From contig NZ_JAUSVF010000002.1 of NCBI RefSeq assembly GCF_030814475.1, forward strand, positions 744,001 to 808,000: a stretch of DNA of 64,000 nucleotides. The letters run 5' to 3'. Below, in pieces: positions 17,029-27,002 of this stretch (position 1 is the first letter of the stretch; each line of letters opens with the position of its first letter). The position numbers were made by a program, and so were the translations under genes. This DNA is from Pararhizobium capsulatum DSM 1112. GTDB taxonomy: Bacteria; Pseudomonadota; Alphaproteobacteria; Rhizobiales; Rhizobiaceae. A model generated the notes under the pieces. It was not told the origin of the DNA. It ran no database searches and saw only the letters and a list, made by a program, of their open reading frames with translations.

Positions 17029-17949
17029 ATGAGTACGCGATTTCTGATGATCGGCCCGGAGGATGGCAAGGAAGTGCTGAAGTGCCTGGCGGCCCCGGCG
17101 CGGCTGTCCATGCTGGAGCTTCTGCATGCCCGCGGACCGCTCAATGTCAACGATATCGCCGAAGCGCTGGACCTGCCGCAATCGACGACCTCCACCCATC
17201 TGAATTTGCTTGAAGAAGCAGGCCTGATCCGCACCGAGGTCTCCAAGGCGCGCAAGGGCAGCCAGAAGGTCTGCCACGCCGTGCACGAGGAAATCGTGCT
17301 CTCCTTCGCAAGCCCGGCCAAGACCGCCCAGGAGGTGATCGAGGTCGCCATGCCGGTCGGTCTCTATAGCGGCTACGAGGTCGCCGCCCCCTGCGGCATG
17401 TGCTCGCGTGACGGTATCATCGGCTATCTAGACAGCCCTGACACCTTCCTTACCCCCGACCGCATGAAGGCAGGTTTACTTTGGTTTACAAGGGGATATG
17501 TCGAATACCAGTTTCCCAACAACGCCCGTATCAAGGGCGCCGAGGTAAAGGAACTGGAAATCGCATTGGAGCTTTCCTCAGAAGTTCCCGGCACCTCCGA
17601 CAACTGGCCGTCCGACATCACGCTCTCGATAAACGGCCACGGCATCGGCGCCTGGACCTCCCCCGGTGACTTCGGCGACCGTCGTGGGAAATACACCCCG
17701 GACTGGTGGAAGCTTCGTGGCAGCCAGTATGGTGTGCTCAAATATTTTCGTGTGACCGACACCGGCACGTTTATCGACGGAATCAGGATTTCTGATACGA
17801 GCCTTGCCGATCTTAGCCTGCTCGAACACCGCTCGATCAGACTGCGCATCGAAGTGCCGGAAACAGCTGAACATCCCGGCGGAATCAACATTTTCGGCCG
17901 TGGCTTCGGCAATTACGATCAGGATATCGTCCTGCGCCTCCACACCTGA
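17029..17949 (+). CDS. ArsR-type regulator with a long C-terminal domain, arabinoside operon
   Basis: 306 residues from the ATG at 17029 (GGGGAGGA upstream). Residues about 10-90 are an ArsR winged helix (LKCLAAPARLSMLELLHARG, then DLPQSTTSTHLNLLEEAGLI). The remaining 200 residues form a beta-rich, Trp- and Asp-rich domain containing PCGMC and several aromatic positions (YTPDWWKLRGSQYG), unlike metal-sensing ArsR proteins, which end near 110 residues. The jelly-roll-like composition suggests a carbohydrate sensor, but this is inference. Directly upstream of the GH51 gene (116 bp); operator-like palindromes lie before the gene, inside its 3' part and before the GH51 gene. Confidence 0.85.
   Translation: MSTRFLMIGPEDGKEVLKCLAAPARLSMLELLHARGPLNVNDIAEALDLPQSTTSTHLNLLEEAGLIRTEVSKARKGSQKVCHAVHEEIVLSFASPAKTAQEVIEVAMPVGLYSGYEVAAPCGMCSRDGIIGYLDSPDTFLTPDRMKAGLLWFTRGYVEYQFPNNARIKGAEVKELEIALELSSEVPGTSDNWPSDITLSINGHGIGAWTSPGDFGDRRGKYTPDWWKLRGSQYGVLKYFRVTDTGTFIDGIRISDTSLADLSLLEHRSIRLRIEVPETAEHPGGINIFGRGFGNYDQDIVLRLHT
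17780..17798. promoter_or_regulatory. Intragenic operator-like copy inside the ArsR gene
   Basis: GAATCAGGATTTCTGATAC matches the 16981 palindrome consensus at 17 of 19 positions (core AATC-N9-GATA). It lies in coding sequence about 270 bp before the GH51 start, a position suited to looping or a roadblock. Could be coincidental because it is constrained by coding. Confidence 0.4.
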
Positions 17950-18031
17950 GTATCCCCATTCCTGAAGTCGATTGCCTCAAAACCGGGTTGACCGCGGATC
18001 AATCGCGTGTATTGTACCCGACAAAAGGATA

Positions 18032-18052
18032 TATATCTGATTTTCAGATATA
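18032..18052. promoter_or_regulatory. Operator candidate of the arabinofuranosidase operon
   Basis: TATATCTGA-TTT-TCAGATATA, a perfect 9-bp inverted repeat with a 3-bp spacer, immediately before the ribosome site (GGGAGG) of the GH51 gene at 18066. It again contains TATC-N9-GATA. Well placed to block transcription or translation initiation of the operon. Confidence 0.7.
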
Positions 18053-18065
18053 CAGGGAGGTAAGC

Positions 18066-19574
18066 ATGCGCGCAGCCGGCACCGTTCACAGCGGTTTCGT
18101 TATCGGTACTATTGATCCACGCCTTTACGGCTCTTTCGTCGAGCATCTCGGCCGCGCCGTCTATTCGGGCATCTACGAGCCGGATCATCCGACCGCCGAC
18201 AAGAACGGCATGCGCCAGGACGTCATCGACCTCGTTCGCGAAGCCGATGTTCCGATCGTACGCTATCCCGGTGGCAATTTTGTATCAGCCTATAACTGGG
18301 AAGACGGCATCGGCCCGCAGGAAGAGCGCCCCGTGCGCCTCGACCTCGCATGGCACAGCTCAGAGAGCAACCATGTCGGCATCCACGAATTCGCCGATTG
18401 GGCTGAAGCCGCCAACACTGACATGATGCTCGCCGTCAATCTCGGCTCGCGCGGCCTGGATTCGGCCCGCGCCTTCCTCGAATACGTCAATCATCCCGGC
18501 GGCAGCTACTGGTCGGATCTTCGCCGCAAGAACGGCCGCGAAGAGCCCTGGAACGTCAAGATGTGGTGCCTCGGCAACGAGATGGACGGCCCGTGGCAGA
18601 TCGGCCAGAAGACGGCGGAAGAATACGGCCGCATCGCCTTCGAGACTGCCAAGGCCATGCGCGCCTTCGACAAGTCGATCGAACTGGTCGTCTGCGGCTC
18701 GTCGTCGCCGAAGATGCCGACCTATCCGGCCTGGGAGGCGACCGTTCTCGACTACACTTACGATTCCATCGACTACATCAGCCTGCACATGTATTTCGAC
18801 AATCATGCCGATAACACGGCTGATTATCTGGCCCAGAACGCCCGCCTCGACGATTACATCGCCACCATCGCCGGCGTCATCACCTATACCAAGGCCAAGA
18901 AGCGCTCGAAGAAGGATGTCTATATCTCCTTCGACGAATGGAACGTCTGGTATCACTCCCGCGAAGCCGACCGGAAGGTTCTGGAAGGCAATGACGGCTG
19001 GCCGCATGCCCCGGCACTTCTCGAAGACATCTATAACTTTGAAGACGTCCTTCAGGTCGGCTGCATCCTCAACACCTTCATCCGCCGTTCGGATGTGGTG
19101 AAGGTCGGTTGCCTCGCGCAGCTCGTGAACGTCATCGCCCCGATCATGACCGTTCCGGGTGGCCCGGCCTGGCGCCAGACGACGTTCTACCCTTACGCCT
19201 ACGCCTCCCAGTATGGTCGCGGCACGGCGCTGAACCTGTCGCTGGATGGCCCGAGCTATTCCACCGACTTCGCCGAAAACGTCTCCTATCTCGACGTTTC
19301 CGCCGTCGTCACCGAGACCGACGGCGCGCTCACCTTCTTCATCGTCAACCGCCACCAGACGGAAGCGATCGATCTCGATCTCTCCCTCGAAGGCTTTGGC
19401 GACCGCAAGGTTATCATGGACAAGGTCATGGAAGGTCACGACCTCCGTGCCGTCAACGGGCCCGGGGCCGAAACGATCGAGCCGCGCGATGGTTCGGGCG
19501 CATCGGTCACCGACAGCCATCTCGTCGCCGCCATCGCGCCGCTGAGTTACCGGATGATCCGGCTCGGCGCATAA
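18066..19574 (+). CDS. Alpha-L-arabinofuranosidase, GH51
   Basis: 502 residues from the ATG at 18066 (GGGAGGTAAGC upstream), the same length as the well-studied bacterial GH51 enzymes. Acid/base Glu172 lies in WCLGNEMDG and the nucleophile Glu291 in ISFDEWNVWY, close to the spacing known for this family. (beta/alpha)8 barrel followed by a C-terminal beta domain. There is no signal peptide, so it acts in the cytoplasm on imported arabino-oligosaccharides, releasing L-arabinose. The CUT1 ABC transporter genes follow directly, with the ATPase 26 bp downstream. Confidence 0.95.
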   Translation: MRAAGTVHSGFVIGTIDPRLYGSFVEHLGRAVYSGIYEPDHPTADKNGMRQDVIDLVREADVPIVRYPGGNFVSAYNWEDGIGPQEERPVRLDLAWHSSESNHVGIHEFADWAEAANTDMMLAVNLGSRGLDSARAFLEYVNHPGGSYWSDLRRKNGREEPWNVKMWCLGNEMDGPWQIGQKTAEEYGRIAFETAKAMRAFDKSIELVVCGSSSPKMPTYPAWEATVLDYTYDSIDYISLHMYFDNHADNTADYLAQNARLDDYIATIAGVITYTKAKKRSKKDVYISFDEWNVWYHSREADRKVLEGNDGWPHAPALLEDIYNFEDVLQVGCILNTFIRRSDVVKVGCLAQLVNVIAPIMTVPGGPAWRQTTFYPYAYASQYGRGTALNLSLDGPSYSTDFAENVSYLDVSAVVTETDGALTFFIVNRHQTEAIDLDLSLEGFGDRKVIMDKVMEGHDLRAVNGPGAETIEPRDGSGASVTDSHLVAAIAPLSYRMIRLGA

Positions 19575-19600
19575 GACGGCAACGACGGGGAGGAGAAACC

Positions 19601-20698
<1,098 letters not shown>

Positions 20699-20699
20699 C

Positions 20700-21581
20700 A
20701 TGGCCGAGAGCTATCGCCGCAGCCAGTGGAGCAACGGCCTTTTCGTTCTCCCGTATCTATGCTTCTTCGTCGTGCTGCTGGTCTTCCCGCTTATCTGGGG
20801 CATCTGGCTGAGCCTCCACAAGGTCGATCTCTTCGGCCCCGGCCGCTTCGTCGGCCTCGGCAACTATGCCCGCGTTCTGGCCGATCCGGTCTTCCTGCAG
20901 GCGCTGCGCAATTCCGTCATCTTCGTGCTGGTCAGCGTTCCCTCACTGGTGGTGCTCGGCCTGTTTCTTGCGCTGGCACTGAACAAGACGACACGAACAA
21001 CGTCATTCCTGCGCGGACTGTTCTTCTCGTCTTCAGTTCTTTCGGTAACGATCGTAACGCTGATCTGGCGTTTCGTCTTCATTCCCGGCGATGGCCTGCT
21101 GGCGGTGTTTTCCGAACAGTTCGGGATAGAGCCGGTCAACTTCCTCTCGACAAGCGGCTGGTCGCTGTTTTCGGTCGGCGTCGCCACCGTCTGGTGGTGC
21201 CTCGGGCTGCCGATGATGCTGTTTCTCGCCGCTTTGCAGCAGATCCCGAATGATCTCTACGAAGCAGCAGCGCTCGACAATGCCAGCCCCTGGCGTGTTC
21301 TGGTCCGCGTCACCCTGCCCTCGATTGCCCGCACGATCATGCTGGTCACGATCATCCAGATCGTCATGCAGTTCCAGCTGTTCGGCCAAGCTCAGATCAT
21401 GACCAATGGCGGACCGAACGGCACGTCCCGTCCGCTCGTCATGTACATCTACGAAGTGGGCTTCGTCCGCTGGGATGTCGGCAAGGCCGCAGCAGCTTCC
21501 GAGTTCCTGTTCCTCATCATTCTCGTGGCGGCGATGGCTCAATATGTGGTCTCGACCCGCAAGTCGGAGGCCTCCGAATGA
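20700..21581 (+). CDS. Sugar ABC transporter permease (MalF/UgpA type)
   Basis: 293 residues, six predicted membrane segments, starting MAESYRRSQWSNGLFVLPYL. The EAA loop reads DLYEAAALDNASPWRVLVRV followed by TLPSIARTIM. Pairs with the downstream MalG-type permease; its stop overlaps the next start (ATGA). Imports the GH51 substrate, probably arabino-oligosaccharides. Confidence 0.93.
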   Translation: MAESYRRSQWSNGLFVLPYLCFFVVLLVFPLIWGIWLSLHKVDLFGPGRFVGLGNYARVLADPVFLQALRNSVIFVLVSVPSLVVLGLFLALALNKTTRTTSFLRGLFFSSSVLSVTIVTLIWRFVFIPGDGLLAVFSEQFGIEPVNFLSTSGWSLFSVGVATVWWCLGLPMMLFLAALQQIPNDLYEAAALDNASPWRVLVRVTLPSIARTIMLVTIIQIVMQFQLFGQAQIMTNGGPNGTSRPLVMYIYEVGFVRWDVGKAAAASEFLFLIILVAAMAQYVVSTRKSEASE

Positions 21582-22429
21582 GCACCGATCAAACAACCTA
21601 CCGTCCCGAAGCCCTGACCGGCAACCGTACGCTGCTGACGATCGCCATCATTCTCTCGATCGTGATGATGGCACCCGTCGCCTGGCTCGTCGGCCTGTCG
21701 ATCAAGGACAACAAGGAGCTGATGCTCGGAACGGAATCCGTATTCGAGTTCCCCTACACGCTCGTCAACTACCTCAACATCATCTACTCGTCGCAGGCCT
21801 TCGGCTGGTTCTTCAACAGTCTGGTCGTGGCGATCGGCCAGACGGCCGGGGTTCTCATCCTGTCGTCGCTTGCCGGTTATGCCTTTGCCCGCCTCGAGTT
21901 TCCGTTCCGCAAGACGATCTTCGTTATCGTGCTCTTTGGTCTTGCCGTGCCGGAACAGGCGGTCATCATCGCCCGCCACCAGATGTTCAACTGGTTCGGC
22001 CTGCACAACTCCTATATCGGCCTGATCCTGCCGGATCTGTCGGCCGCCTTCGGCGTCTTCCTGATGACCCAGTTCTTCAAGGCGATCCCGAAGGAAATCG
22101 ACGAAGCCGCGTTGCTGGACAATGCCTCGCCGCTGCGCATCTTCTGGAAGGTGCTCCTGCCACTGACGCTGCCGGCCCAGGCAACGCTTGGCATCTTCAC
22201 CTTCCTGCATGCCTGGAACGACTACTGGTGGCCGCTGATCTCCGCGACGAAAAAGGAGATGTTCACGCTCACAATCGGCATTGCCTCATCCCAGACCAAC
22301 TTCGCCCAGAGCGAAGGGCTTGGTTTCCTCAGCGCCCAGGCGGTCTTTGCCAGCCTGCCGGTTCTGATCGTCTACGTGATTTTCCAGCGCCATATCGTCA
22401 CCGCGGTTTCGGGTGGTGCTGTGAAGTGA
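21578..22429 (+). CDS. Sugar ABC transporter permease (MalG/UgpE type)
   Basis: 283 residues with six hydrophobic segments and the EAA loop EIDEAALLDNASPLRIFWKV then LLPLTLPAQATLGI. Translationally coupled to the preceding permease by a 4-bp overlap. Followed by a hairpin and the substrate-binding protein gene. Confidence 0.93.
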   Translation: MSTDQTTYRPEALTGNRTLLTIAIILSIVMMAPVAWLVGLSIKDNKELMLGTESVFEFPYTLVNYLNIIYSSQAFGWFFNSLVVAIGQTAGVLILSSLAGYAFARLEFPFRKTIFVIVLFGLAVPEQAVIIARHQMFNWFGLHNSYIGLILPDLSAAFGVFLMTQFFKAIPKEIDEAALLDNASPLRIFWKVLLPLTLPAQATLGIFTFLHAWNDYWWPLISATKKEMFTLTIGIASSQTNFAQSEGLGFLSAQAVFASLPVLIVYVIFQRHIVTAVSGGAVK

Positions 22430-22432
22430 CTG

Positions 22433-22464
22433 CTGCTGCGGCCGGGAGGGATTGGCCACAGCAG
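22433..22464 (+). other. Intercistronic hairpin before the binding-protein gene
   Basis: CTGCTGCGGCC (22433-22443) pairs with GGCCACAGCAG (22454-22464) with one mismatch. Lies between permease and binding-protein genes; such stems can uncouple binding-protein expression by protecting the downstream or blocking the upstream mRNA. Confidence 0.45.
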
Positions 22465-22509
22465 GTTTCAACCAGGGGCTAGGAGCCCCTTCAAAGGGAG
22501 AGATATACC

Positions 22510-23820
22510 ATGAGACGTTTTCTACTCAGCACCGCAGCCCTGATTGCGCTGACCTGCGCCACCTCGGCGCACGCCCAGACGAAGATCGAGCTGCAGCGCT
22601 TCTTCGGCGCCTGTGACGCCGATTACGGTTCCGTCACCGACGTGTCCAAGGCCGTCGGCGAATGCGGCATCATCACCTCGCTGGTCAACAAGTTCGAGGC
22701 TGACAATCCGGATATCGACGTCAACGTCACCACTGTCGAATGGCCGGGCTACGACCAGCTCAACGCCCAGATGGCGTCTGGCGCCGCACCGGACGTCGTG
22801 TCGATGCACTATTCCGCGATCTCCGACTACCAGTCGCGCGGCCTGATCGATCCGGTCGATGACGTTCTGGCGGCCCAGGGCATCTCGCCCGACAGCTTCA
22901 CCGATGCTGCCCGCGGTGGCGTCACCAAGGAAGGCAAGCTCTACGGCCTGCCCTTCGACAACTGGACCATGCTCTTCCACGTCAACCTGAACCTGATGAA
23001 GGAAGCTGGCCTCGTCAACGCTGACGGCACGCCGATCCTGCCGAAGTCCGTCGATGAACTGATTGCCCAGGGCAAGCAGTTCAAGGAAAAGACCGGCAAG
23101 CCGTATCTCGTCCAGATCCTTGCCAACGAAACTGCTGCCTACGCCCGTATTCTCTACACGATGCTGCAGCAGCAGAAGTCGGACTTCTTCGCCGATCCGA
23201 CCAAGATCGTGCTCAACACGCCGGAAGCCAAGAACGTCGTCGAACTGATGAAGAAGATCAAGGACGAAGGCCTGACCACCACCGGTCTCGACTATGCGGC
23301 AGCTGTCACAGCCTTCACCAATGGCGATGGTGGCATCGCCGTCAACGGCACCTGGCTGATCGGCGATTTCGTCGCCCAGTCGGAGAAGCACGGCACCGCC
23401 CTTTCCAAGGGCTACACCGTCTATCCGGTCCCGCAGCTCTATCCGGGCCAGGACAGCACCTATGCCGATGGACACAGCTGGGTCATGCCGCACAAGGATC
23501 GTACGCCGGAACAGACGGAAGCCATCGGCAAGCTCTTCAAGTTCCTGGCTGACAACGACTACGAATGGGCCCGCACCGGTCACCTGCCGGCCGTCAAGGC
23601 CGTCTTCGACAAGCCAGAATTCAAGGCGCTGCCGCATCGTGAAAACATCGCGGAGATCGCCCAGACCGGCCGCTCGCTGCCGGGCGCCGTCCAGCGCCAG
23701 TTTGCCATCCAGGACATCATCGGCGAAGAAGTCGGCGCAGCTGTGAATGGCGACAAGACAGTCGATGAAGCCCTGACCAGCGCGGAAAGCCGCATCAACG
23801 ACCTGCTCGCCAATATCTAA
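22510..23820 (+). CDS. Sugar ABC transporter substrate-binding protein (family 1)
   Basis: 436 residues with a clear signal peptide (MRRFLLSTAALIALTCATSA, cleaved after AHA). The mature protein is an SBP_bac_1 oligosaccharide-binding fold with DVVSMHYSAISDYQSRGLID and a C-terminal lobe rich in aromatic positions. AAGGGAGAG precedes the ATG. It is last in the operon rather than first. Predicted ligand, from GH51 and ArsR context, is an arabinose-containing oligosaccharide. Confidence 0.92.
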   Translation: MRRFLLSTAALIALTCATSAHAQTKIELQRFFGACDADYGSVTDVSKAVGECGIITSLVNKFEADNPDIDVNVTTVEWPGYDQLNAQMASGAAPDVVSMHYSAISDYQSRGLIDPVDDVLAAQGISPDSFTDAARGGVTKEGKLYGLPFDNWTMLFHVNLNLMKEAGLVNADGTPILPKSVDELIAQGKQFKEKTGKPYLVQILANETAAYARILYTMLQQQKSDFFADPTKIVLNTPEAKNVVELMKKIKDEGLTTTGLDYAAAVTAFTNGDGGIAVNGTWLIGDFVAQSEKHGTALSKGYTVYPVPQLYPGQDSTYADGHSWVMPHKDRTPEQTEAIGKLFKFLADNDYEWARTGHLPAVKAVFDKPEFKALPHRENIAEIAQTGRSLPGAVQRQFAIQDIIGEEVGAAVNGDKTVDEALTSAESRINDLLANI

Positions 23821-23846
23821 TTAGGCGACAAACAACCTCCCAGAGT

Positions 23847-23886
23847 GGGGCGTGGGGACTTCGGTCTCCGCGCCCCGATTTGTTTT
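23847..23886 (+). terminator. Rho-independent terminator of the arabinoside operon
   Basis: GGGGCG-T-GGGGAC and GTCTCC-G-CGCCCC form a 12-bp stem closed by a C(TTCG)G tetraloop, then GATTTGTTTTG. It separates the operon from the convergent GntR gene. Confidence 0.85.
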
Positions 23887-23981
23887 GATGACTTCGCGCG
23901 TAACTTCGAGACAAGGGCGGCGTGCAAAAACTCACCGCGCAGCCACGCCGTGAGCGTATCCGCTGGGTGAGTATCCAGACT

Positions 23982-24671
23982 TTAAAGAGAATCCCGCACC
24001 CGATCCCATGCATTGAAGAGATGCCGGCCGAGAACCTCCGAAAGCCGATCCTTGTCGCGGGCTTCCAGTGCCGTAATCATCTCTTCATGCTCGGCAACCG
24101 CGGCCGACCATTTTTCCGGACCTTCGTGGCCGATGAACCGGATGCGCTTCAGCCGGGTCTGCAGCATGATGTGGATATCCGCGAGCGAAGCGTTTTGTGA
24201 CAGGCGCACGATCGCCGTGTGGATATCCTGGTTGAGCTTGTAATATTGCAGCCGGTCGCCGGCCCGGTAGCGGTCGATCATTTCATCGTGGAGAGCACGC
24301 ACATGGGCGATCTCGTTGTCGCTCGCGACCTCGCAGGCGAGCTTGCCCGCCAGTTCCTCCAGCGTGCGCAGCACCGTCAGCATATCCCTGACATCCTTGG
24401 CGCTGAAACGCTTGACCACCGCGCCGCGGCTCGGAACGAGTTCCACCAGCCCCTCGCTCGCCAGATATTTGATCGCCTCCCGCAACGGCGTGCGGGAAAC
24501 GCCGAGCTGTTCGCCGAGCTGGCCTTCATGCAGGCGGGTGCCGGGCTCCAGCTCCCCCTCGATGATCATGTCGCGCAGATGGTTGACGAGCGTGTCGTGC
24601 AACGCGGTGCGCCGGATCGGTCCGTGACCGGAACCTTCGGGACGGCGTTGCAAAGTTGAAGTCTCGTCCAT
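23982..24671 (-). CDS. GntR-family regulator, FCD subfamily
   Basis: 229 residues. N-terminal GntR winged helix (about 22-88): VNHLRDMIIEGELEPGTRLH then LGVSRTPLREAIKYLASEGL, followed by an all-helical FCD ligand domain with metal/ligand residues of the type Asp...His...His (RALHDEMIDRYRAG, HTAIVRLSQN, VAEHEEMITAL). Divergent from the pdxA-tctCBA-dhaKL operon, which it probably represses; FCD regulators usually sense a carboxylic acid, which fits a sugar-acid substrate. The 172-bp intergenic region contains CTGCAT-N19-ATGCAG. Confidence 0.92.
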   Translation of the reverse strand: MDETSTLQRRPEGSGHGPIRRTALHDTLVNHLRDMIIEGELEPGTRLHEGQLGEQLGVSRTPLREAIKYLASEGLVELVPSRGAVVKRFSAKDVRDMLTVLRTLEELAGKLACEVASDNEIAHVRALHDEMIDRYRAGDRLQYYKLNQDIHTAIVRLSQNASLADIHIMLQTRLKRIRFIGHEGPEKWSAAVAEHEEMITALEARDKDRLSEVLGRHLFNAWDRVRDSL

Positions 24672-24759
24672 GTTGAAAAACCTGTTCCTTCCCCATCCGT
24701 GCTGAATCGCCCGGTTGACGAACCATGACCTTTGACGGATTTAGGGTCAACAAAAAATG

Positions 24760-24790
24760 CTGCATACAGAATACAAAAGACTTGATGCAG
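24760..24790. promoter_or_regulatory. Inverted repeat in the GntR/pdxA divergent region
   Basis: CTGCAT (24760-24765) and ATGCAG (24785-24790) flank an AT-rich 19-bp segment containing ATACAGAATACAA. It is the only clear symmetry in the region and lies 54 bp before the pdxA start. Assigning it to the GntR protein is inference. Confidence 0.4.
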
Positions 24791-24843
24791 AATTTTGAAT
24801 GGCGTATGACAGCTCCCAAGACAGGAAGCGGAGGACTTTCACC

Positions 24844-25875
24844 ATGACCCAGAGCGCCAACGACGTGCGCCCCGTAATCGCGCTCGCCATGGGCGACCCG
24901 GCCGGCATCAGCCCTGAGCTGACGGCCCGTCTTCTCTCGATGGATGACATCAGCGACACCGCGCATCTCGTCGTGATCGGCGATCGTCGCATCCTCGACG
25001 AAGGGGCTGCCTGCGCCGGTCTGGAACTGGATCTCGCATCGGCTTCGCTTGAGAATTTCGAACGTACTGGCACCAGCCGCCACGTCTTCATCGATCTCGG
25101 CCATCTCGATCCGGCCGACGTCCAGCGCGGCGAGGCAACGCTTGCTGGCGGCACGTTCGCCACCCGCAATTTTCGCGCGGCGCTCGAGCTTGCAAACGCC
25201 GGTCGAACCCAGGCCGTCTGCTTCACGCCGTTCAACAAGCAGGCGATGCGCTTTGCCTATCCGGGCTACGACGACGAAATTCGTTTCGTGGCCGACGTGA
25301 TCGGCTTCACCGGCAAGGTTCGTGAATTCAACGTTCTGGAAAAAGTCTGGAACGCCCGCGTTTCCTCTCATATCCCGCTGAAGGACGTGGCCGCGCATCT
25401 CTCGGTCGATGGCATCCTTGCGGAAATCGAGCTGACCCGTCAGTGCCTGATCGCTGCCGGCCACGCCAATCCGCGCATCGCGGTTGCGGGCCTCAACCCA
25501 CATGCCGGCGATGGCGGCAGCTTCGGCATGGAAGAGATCGATATCATCGAGCCCGCCGTGCAGTTCGCCCGCCAGCGCGGCTGGGAGGTCGAAGGTCCGT
25601 TCCCAGCGGACACGGTGTTCCTGCGCGCGCTGAAGGAAGGCTATCACGCCGTCCTCACCATGTATCACGACCAGGGCCAGATCGCGATGAAGCTCATGGG
25701 CTTCGACAAGGGCGTGACGATGATGGGCGGCCTGCCCTTCGCGCTCTGCACGCCTGCCCACGGCACCGCCTATGACATTGCTGGCAAGGGCATCGCCGAT
25801 GCCGGCGCCAGCCGCGAGGCCATCCTGCTCGCAGCCCGCATGGCCAAAAGGAGCGCTGCCCAGGCCGCGGCCTGA
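24844..25875 (+). CDS. PdxA-family dehydrogenase, catabolic paralogue
   Basis: 343 residues from the ATG at 24844 (GGAGG upstream). PdxA fold motifs: GDPAGISPEL, metal-site His in SSHIPLKDV, MYHDQGQIAMKL and CTPAHGTAYDIAGKGIADAG; NPHAGDGGSFGMEEI matches the family. PdxA makes pyridoxine precursors, but paralogues (PdxA2) oxidatively decarboxylate 4-phospho-D-threonate or -erythronate to dihydroxyacetone phosphate. The operon here (acid transporter, kinase, isomerase) supports the catabolic role, NAD-dependent, in the cytoplasm. No DUF1537 kinase, the usual partner of PdxA2, is present; a DhaK-DhaL kinase takes that place. Confidence 0.85.
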   Translation: MTQSANDVRPVIALAMGDPAGISPELTARLLSMDDISDTAHLVVIGDRRILDEGAACAGLELDLASASLENFERTGTSRHVFIDLGHLDPADVQRGEATLAGGTFATRNFRAALELANAGRTQAVCFTPFNKQAMRFAYPGYDDEIRFVADVIGFTGKVREFNVLEKVWNARVSSHIPLKDVAAHLSVDGILAEIELTRQCLIAAGHANPRIAVAGLNPHAGDGGSFGMEEIDIIEPAVQFARQRGWEVEGPFPADTVFLRALKEGYHAVLTMYHDQGQIAMKLMGFDKGVTMMGGLPFALCTPAHGTAYDIAGKGIADAGASREAILLAARMAKRSAAQAAA

Positions 25876-25945
25876 ATTCCATCGATTTCTGTCGCTACCG
25901 GCATGGCGGAGGGCCATGCCGTTCATTCAAAACGGAGGAGTGAAA

Positions 25946-26935
25946 ATGAAAAACTCAGTTTCCATCGCATGCATCATGGCAGCCGCATTCGGCTTTGCCG
26001 CCCCGGCCATGGCTTTCGAGCCGGATCGCCCAGTCGAATTCGTCGTCACCGCCGGCCCCGGCGGCGGCACGGATATCTTCGCCCGCACGATCCAGTCGAT
26101 CATCGGCAAGTACGAGCTGATGAAGGCCCCGGTCGTCGTCACCAACAAGGGCAGCGCCGGTGGCGCCGAGGGCTTCGTCTACGCGGCCGGCTACAATGGC
26201 GATGCCTACAAGCTCGCCTTCGGCACCAACAACGCCTATCTCCTGCCGATCCGCGCCAAGGTTCCTTACAAGTCGGAAGACCTGACCCCGGTCGCTTCGC
26301 TCGCCGCTGATGAATTCATCCTGTGGGTCAACGGCAAGTCCGAATTCAAGACTGCAGCGGATTTCGTCGCCAAGGCCAAGGAATCGGCTGACATGAAGGT
26401 TGGCGGCAGCCAGTCGAAGGACGTCGACCAGATCCTCACCTCGATGATCAATGACGCGACCGGCAGCAAGCTCGGCTACATCCCCTTCAAGAGCGGCGGT
26501 GAAGCAGCCGTGCAGCTGGCCGGCGAACACATCGCCGCCAACGTCAACAACCCGAGCGAAAACCTCGGCCAGTGGCAGGCCAGCATGGTCAAACCGCTCT
26601 GCGTCTTCAAGTCGGAGAAGCTTAAGAACGACGCCAAGGTCGCCGGCGATCAGGGCTGGAGCGATATTCCGACCTGCAAGGATAGCGGCATCGCCATCGA
26701 GAGCTACTCCATGCCGCGCACCGTCTGGCTGCCGGCCGGCGTCGACCAGGACGTCGTTGATTTCTACGCTGGCGTCCTGAAGAAGGTCTCTGAGACGCCG
26801 GAATGGGCGAAATACCTCGCCGACACCTCGCAGTCAGCAAACTTCATGAACGGACCGCAGTTGACGGACTTCATCAAGAAGGACCAGGCTTCGGTTTCGG
26901 AAGTTTTGAAGCGCGAAGGTTGGCTCGCAAACTGA
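25946..26935 (+). CDS. tctC: Tripartite tricarboxylate transporter substrate-binding protein
   Basis: 329 residues from the ATG at 25946, with ACGGAGGAG upstream. Signal peptide MKNSVSIACIMAAAFGFAAP ending AMA, then the Bug-family opening EPDRPVEFVVTAGPGGGTDI. Bug proteins bind carboxylates in the periplasm. Ligand is probably the acid handled by PdxA and the kinase. Followed by a perfect stem-loop at 26956-26978 before tctB, a common means to raise binding-protein expression above the membrane subunits. Confidence 0.92.
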   Translation: MKNSVSIACIMAAAFGFAAPAMAFEPDRPVEFVVTAGPGGGTDIFARTIQSIIGKYELMKAPVVVTNKGSAGGAEGFVYAAGYNGDAYKLAFGTNNAYLLPIRAKVPYKSEDLTPVASLAADEFILWVNGKSEFKTAADFVAKAKESADMKVGGSQSKDVDQILTSMINDATGSKLGYIPFKSGGEAAVQLAGEHIAANVNNPSENLGQWQASMVKPLCVFKSEKLKNDAKVAGDQGWSDIPTCKDSGIAIESYSMPRTVWLPAGVDQDVVDFYAGVLKKVSETPEWAKYLADTSQSANFMNGPQLTDFIKKDQASVSEVLKREGWLAN

Positions 26936-26955
26936 ACCTCCTCCCAAGGTTCTTC

Positions 26956-26978
26956 GCGGGCGCCATGACGGCGCCCGC
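26956..26978 (+). other. Intercistronic stem-loop between tctC and tctB
   Basis: GCGGGCGCC-ATGAC-GGCGCCCGC, a perfect 9-bp GC stem with a 5-nt loop, 21 bp after the tctC stop. No T-run follows, so it is more likely a 3'-protecting or partially attenuating element than a full terminator. Confidence 0.6.
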
Positions 26979-27002
26979 TTCCCCATCGGAAAGGTTTGAG
27001 CG

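Noticed and set aside
24844..25875. Biosynthetic pdxA of vitamin B6
   Set aside because: The gene is in a catabolic operon with an acid transporter and has GISPEL in place of the usual GIGPE; housekeeping pdxA normally neighbours ksgA or surA, which are absent.
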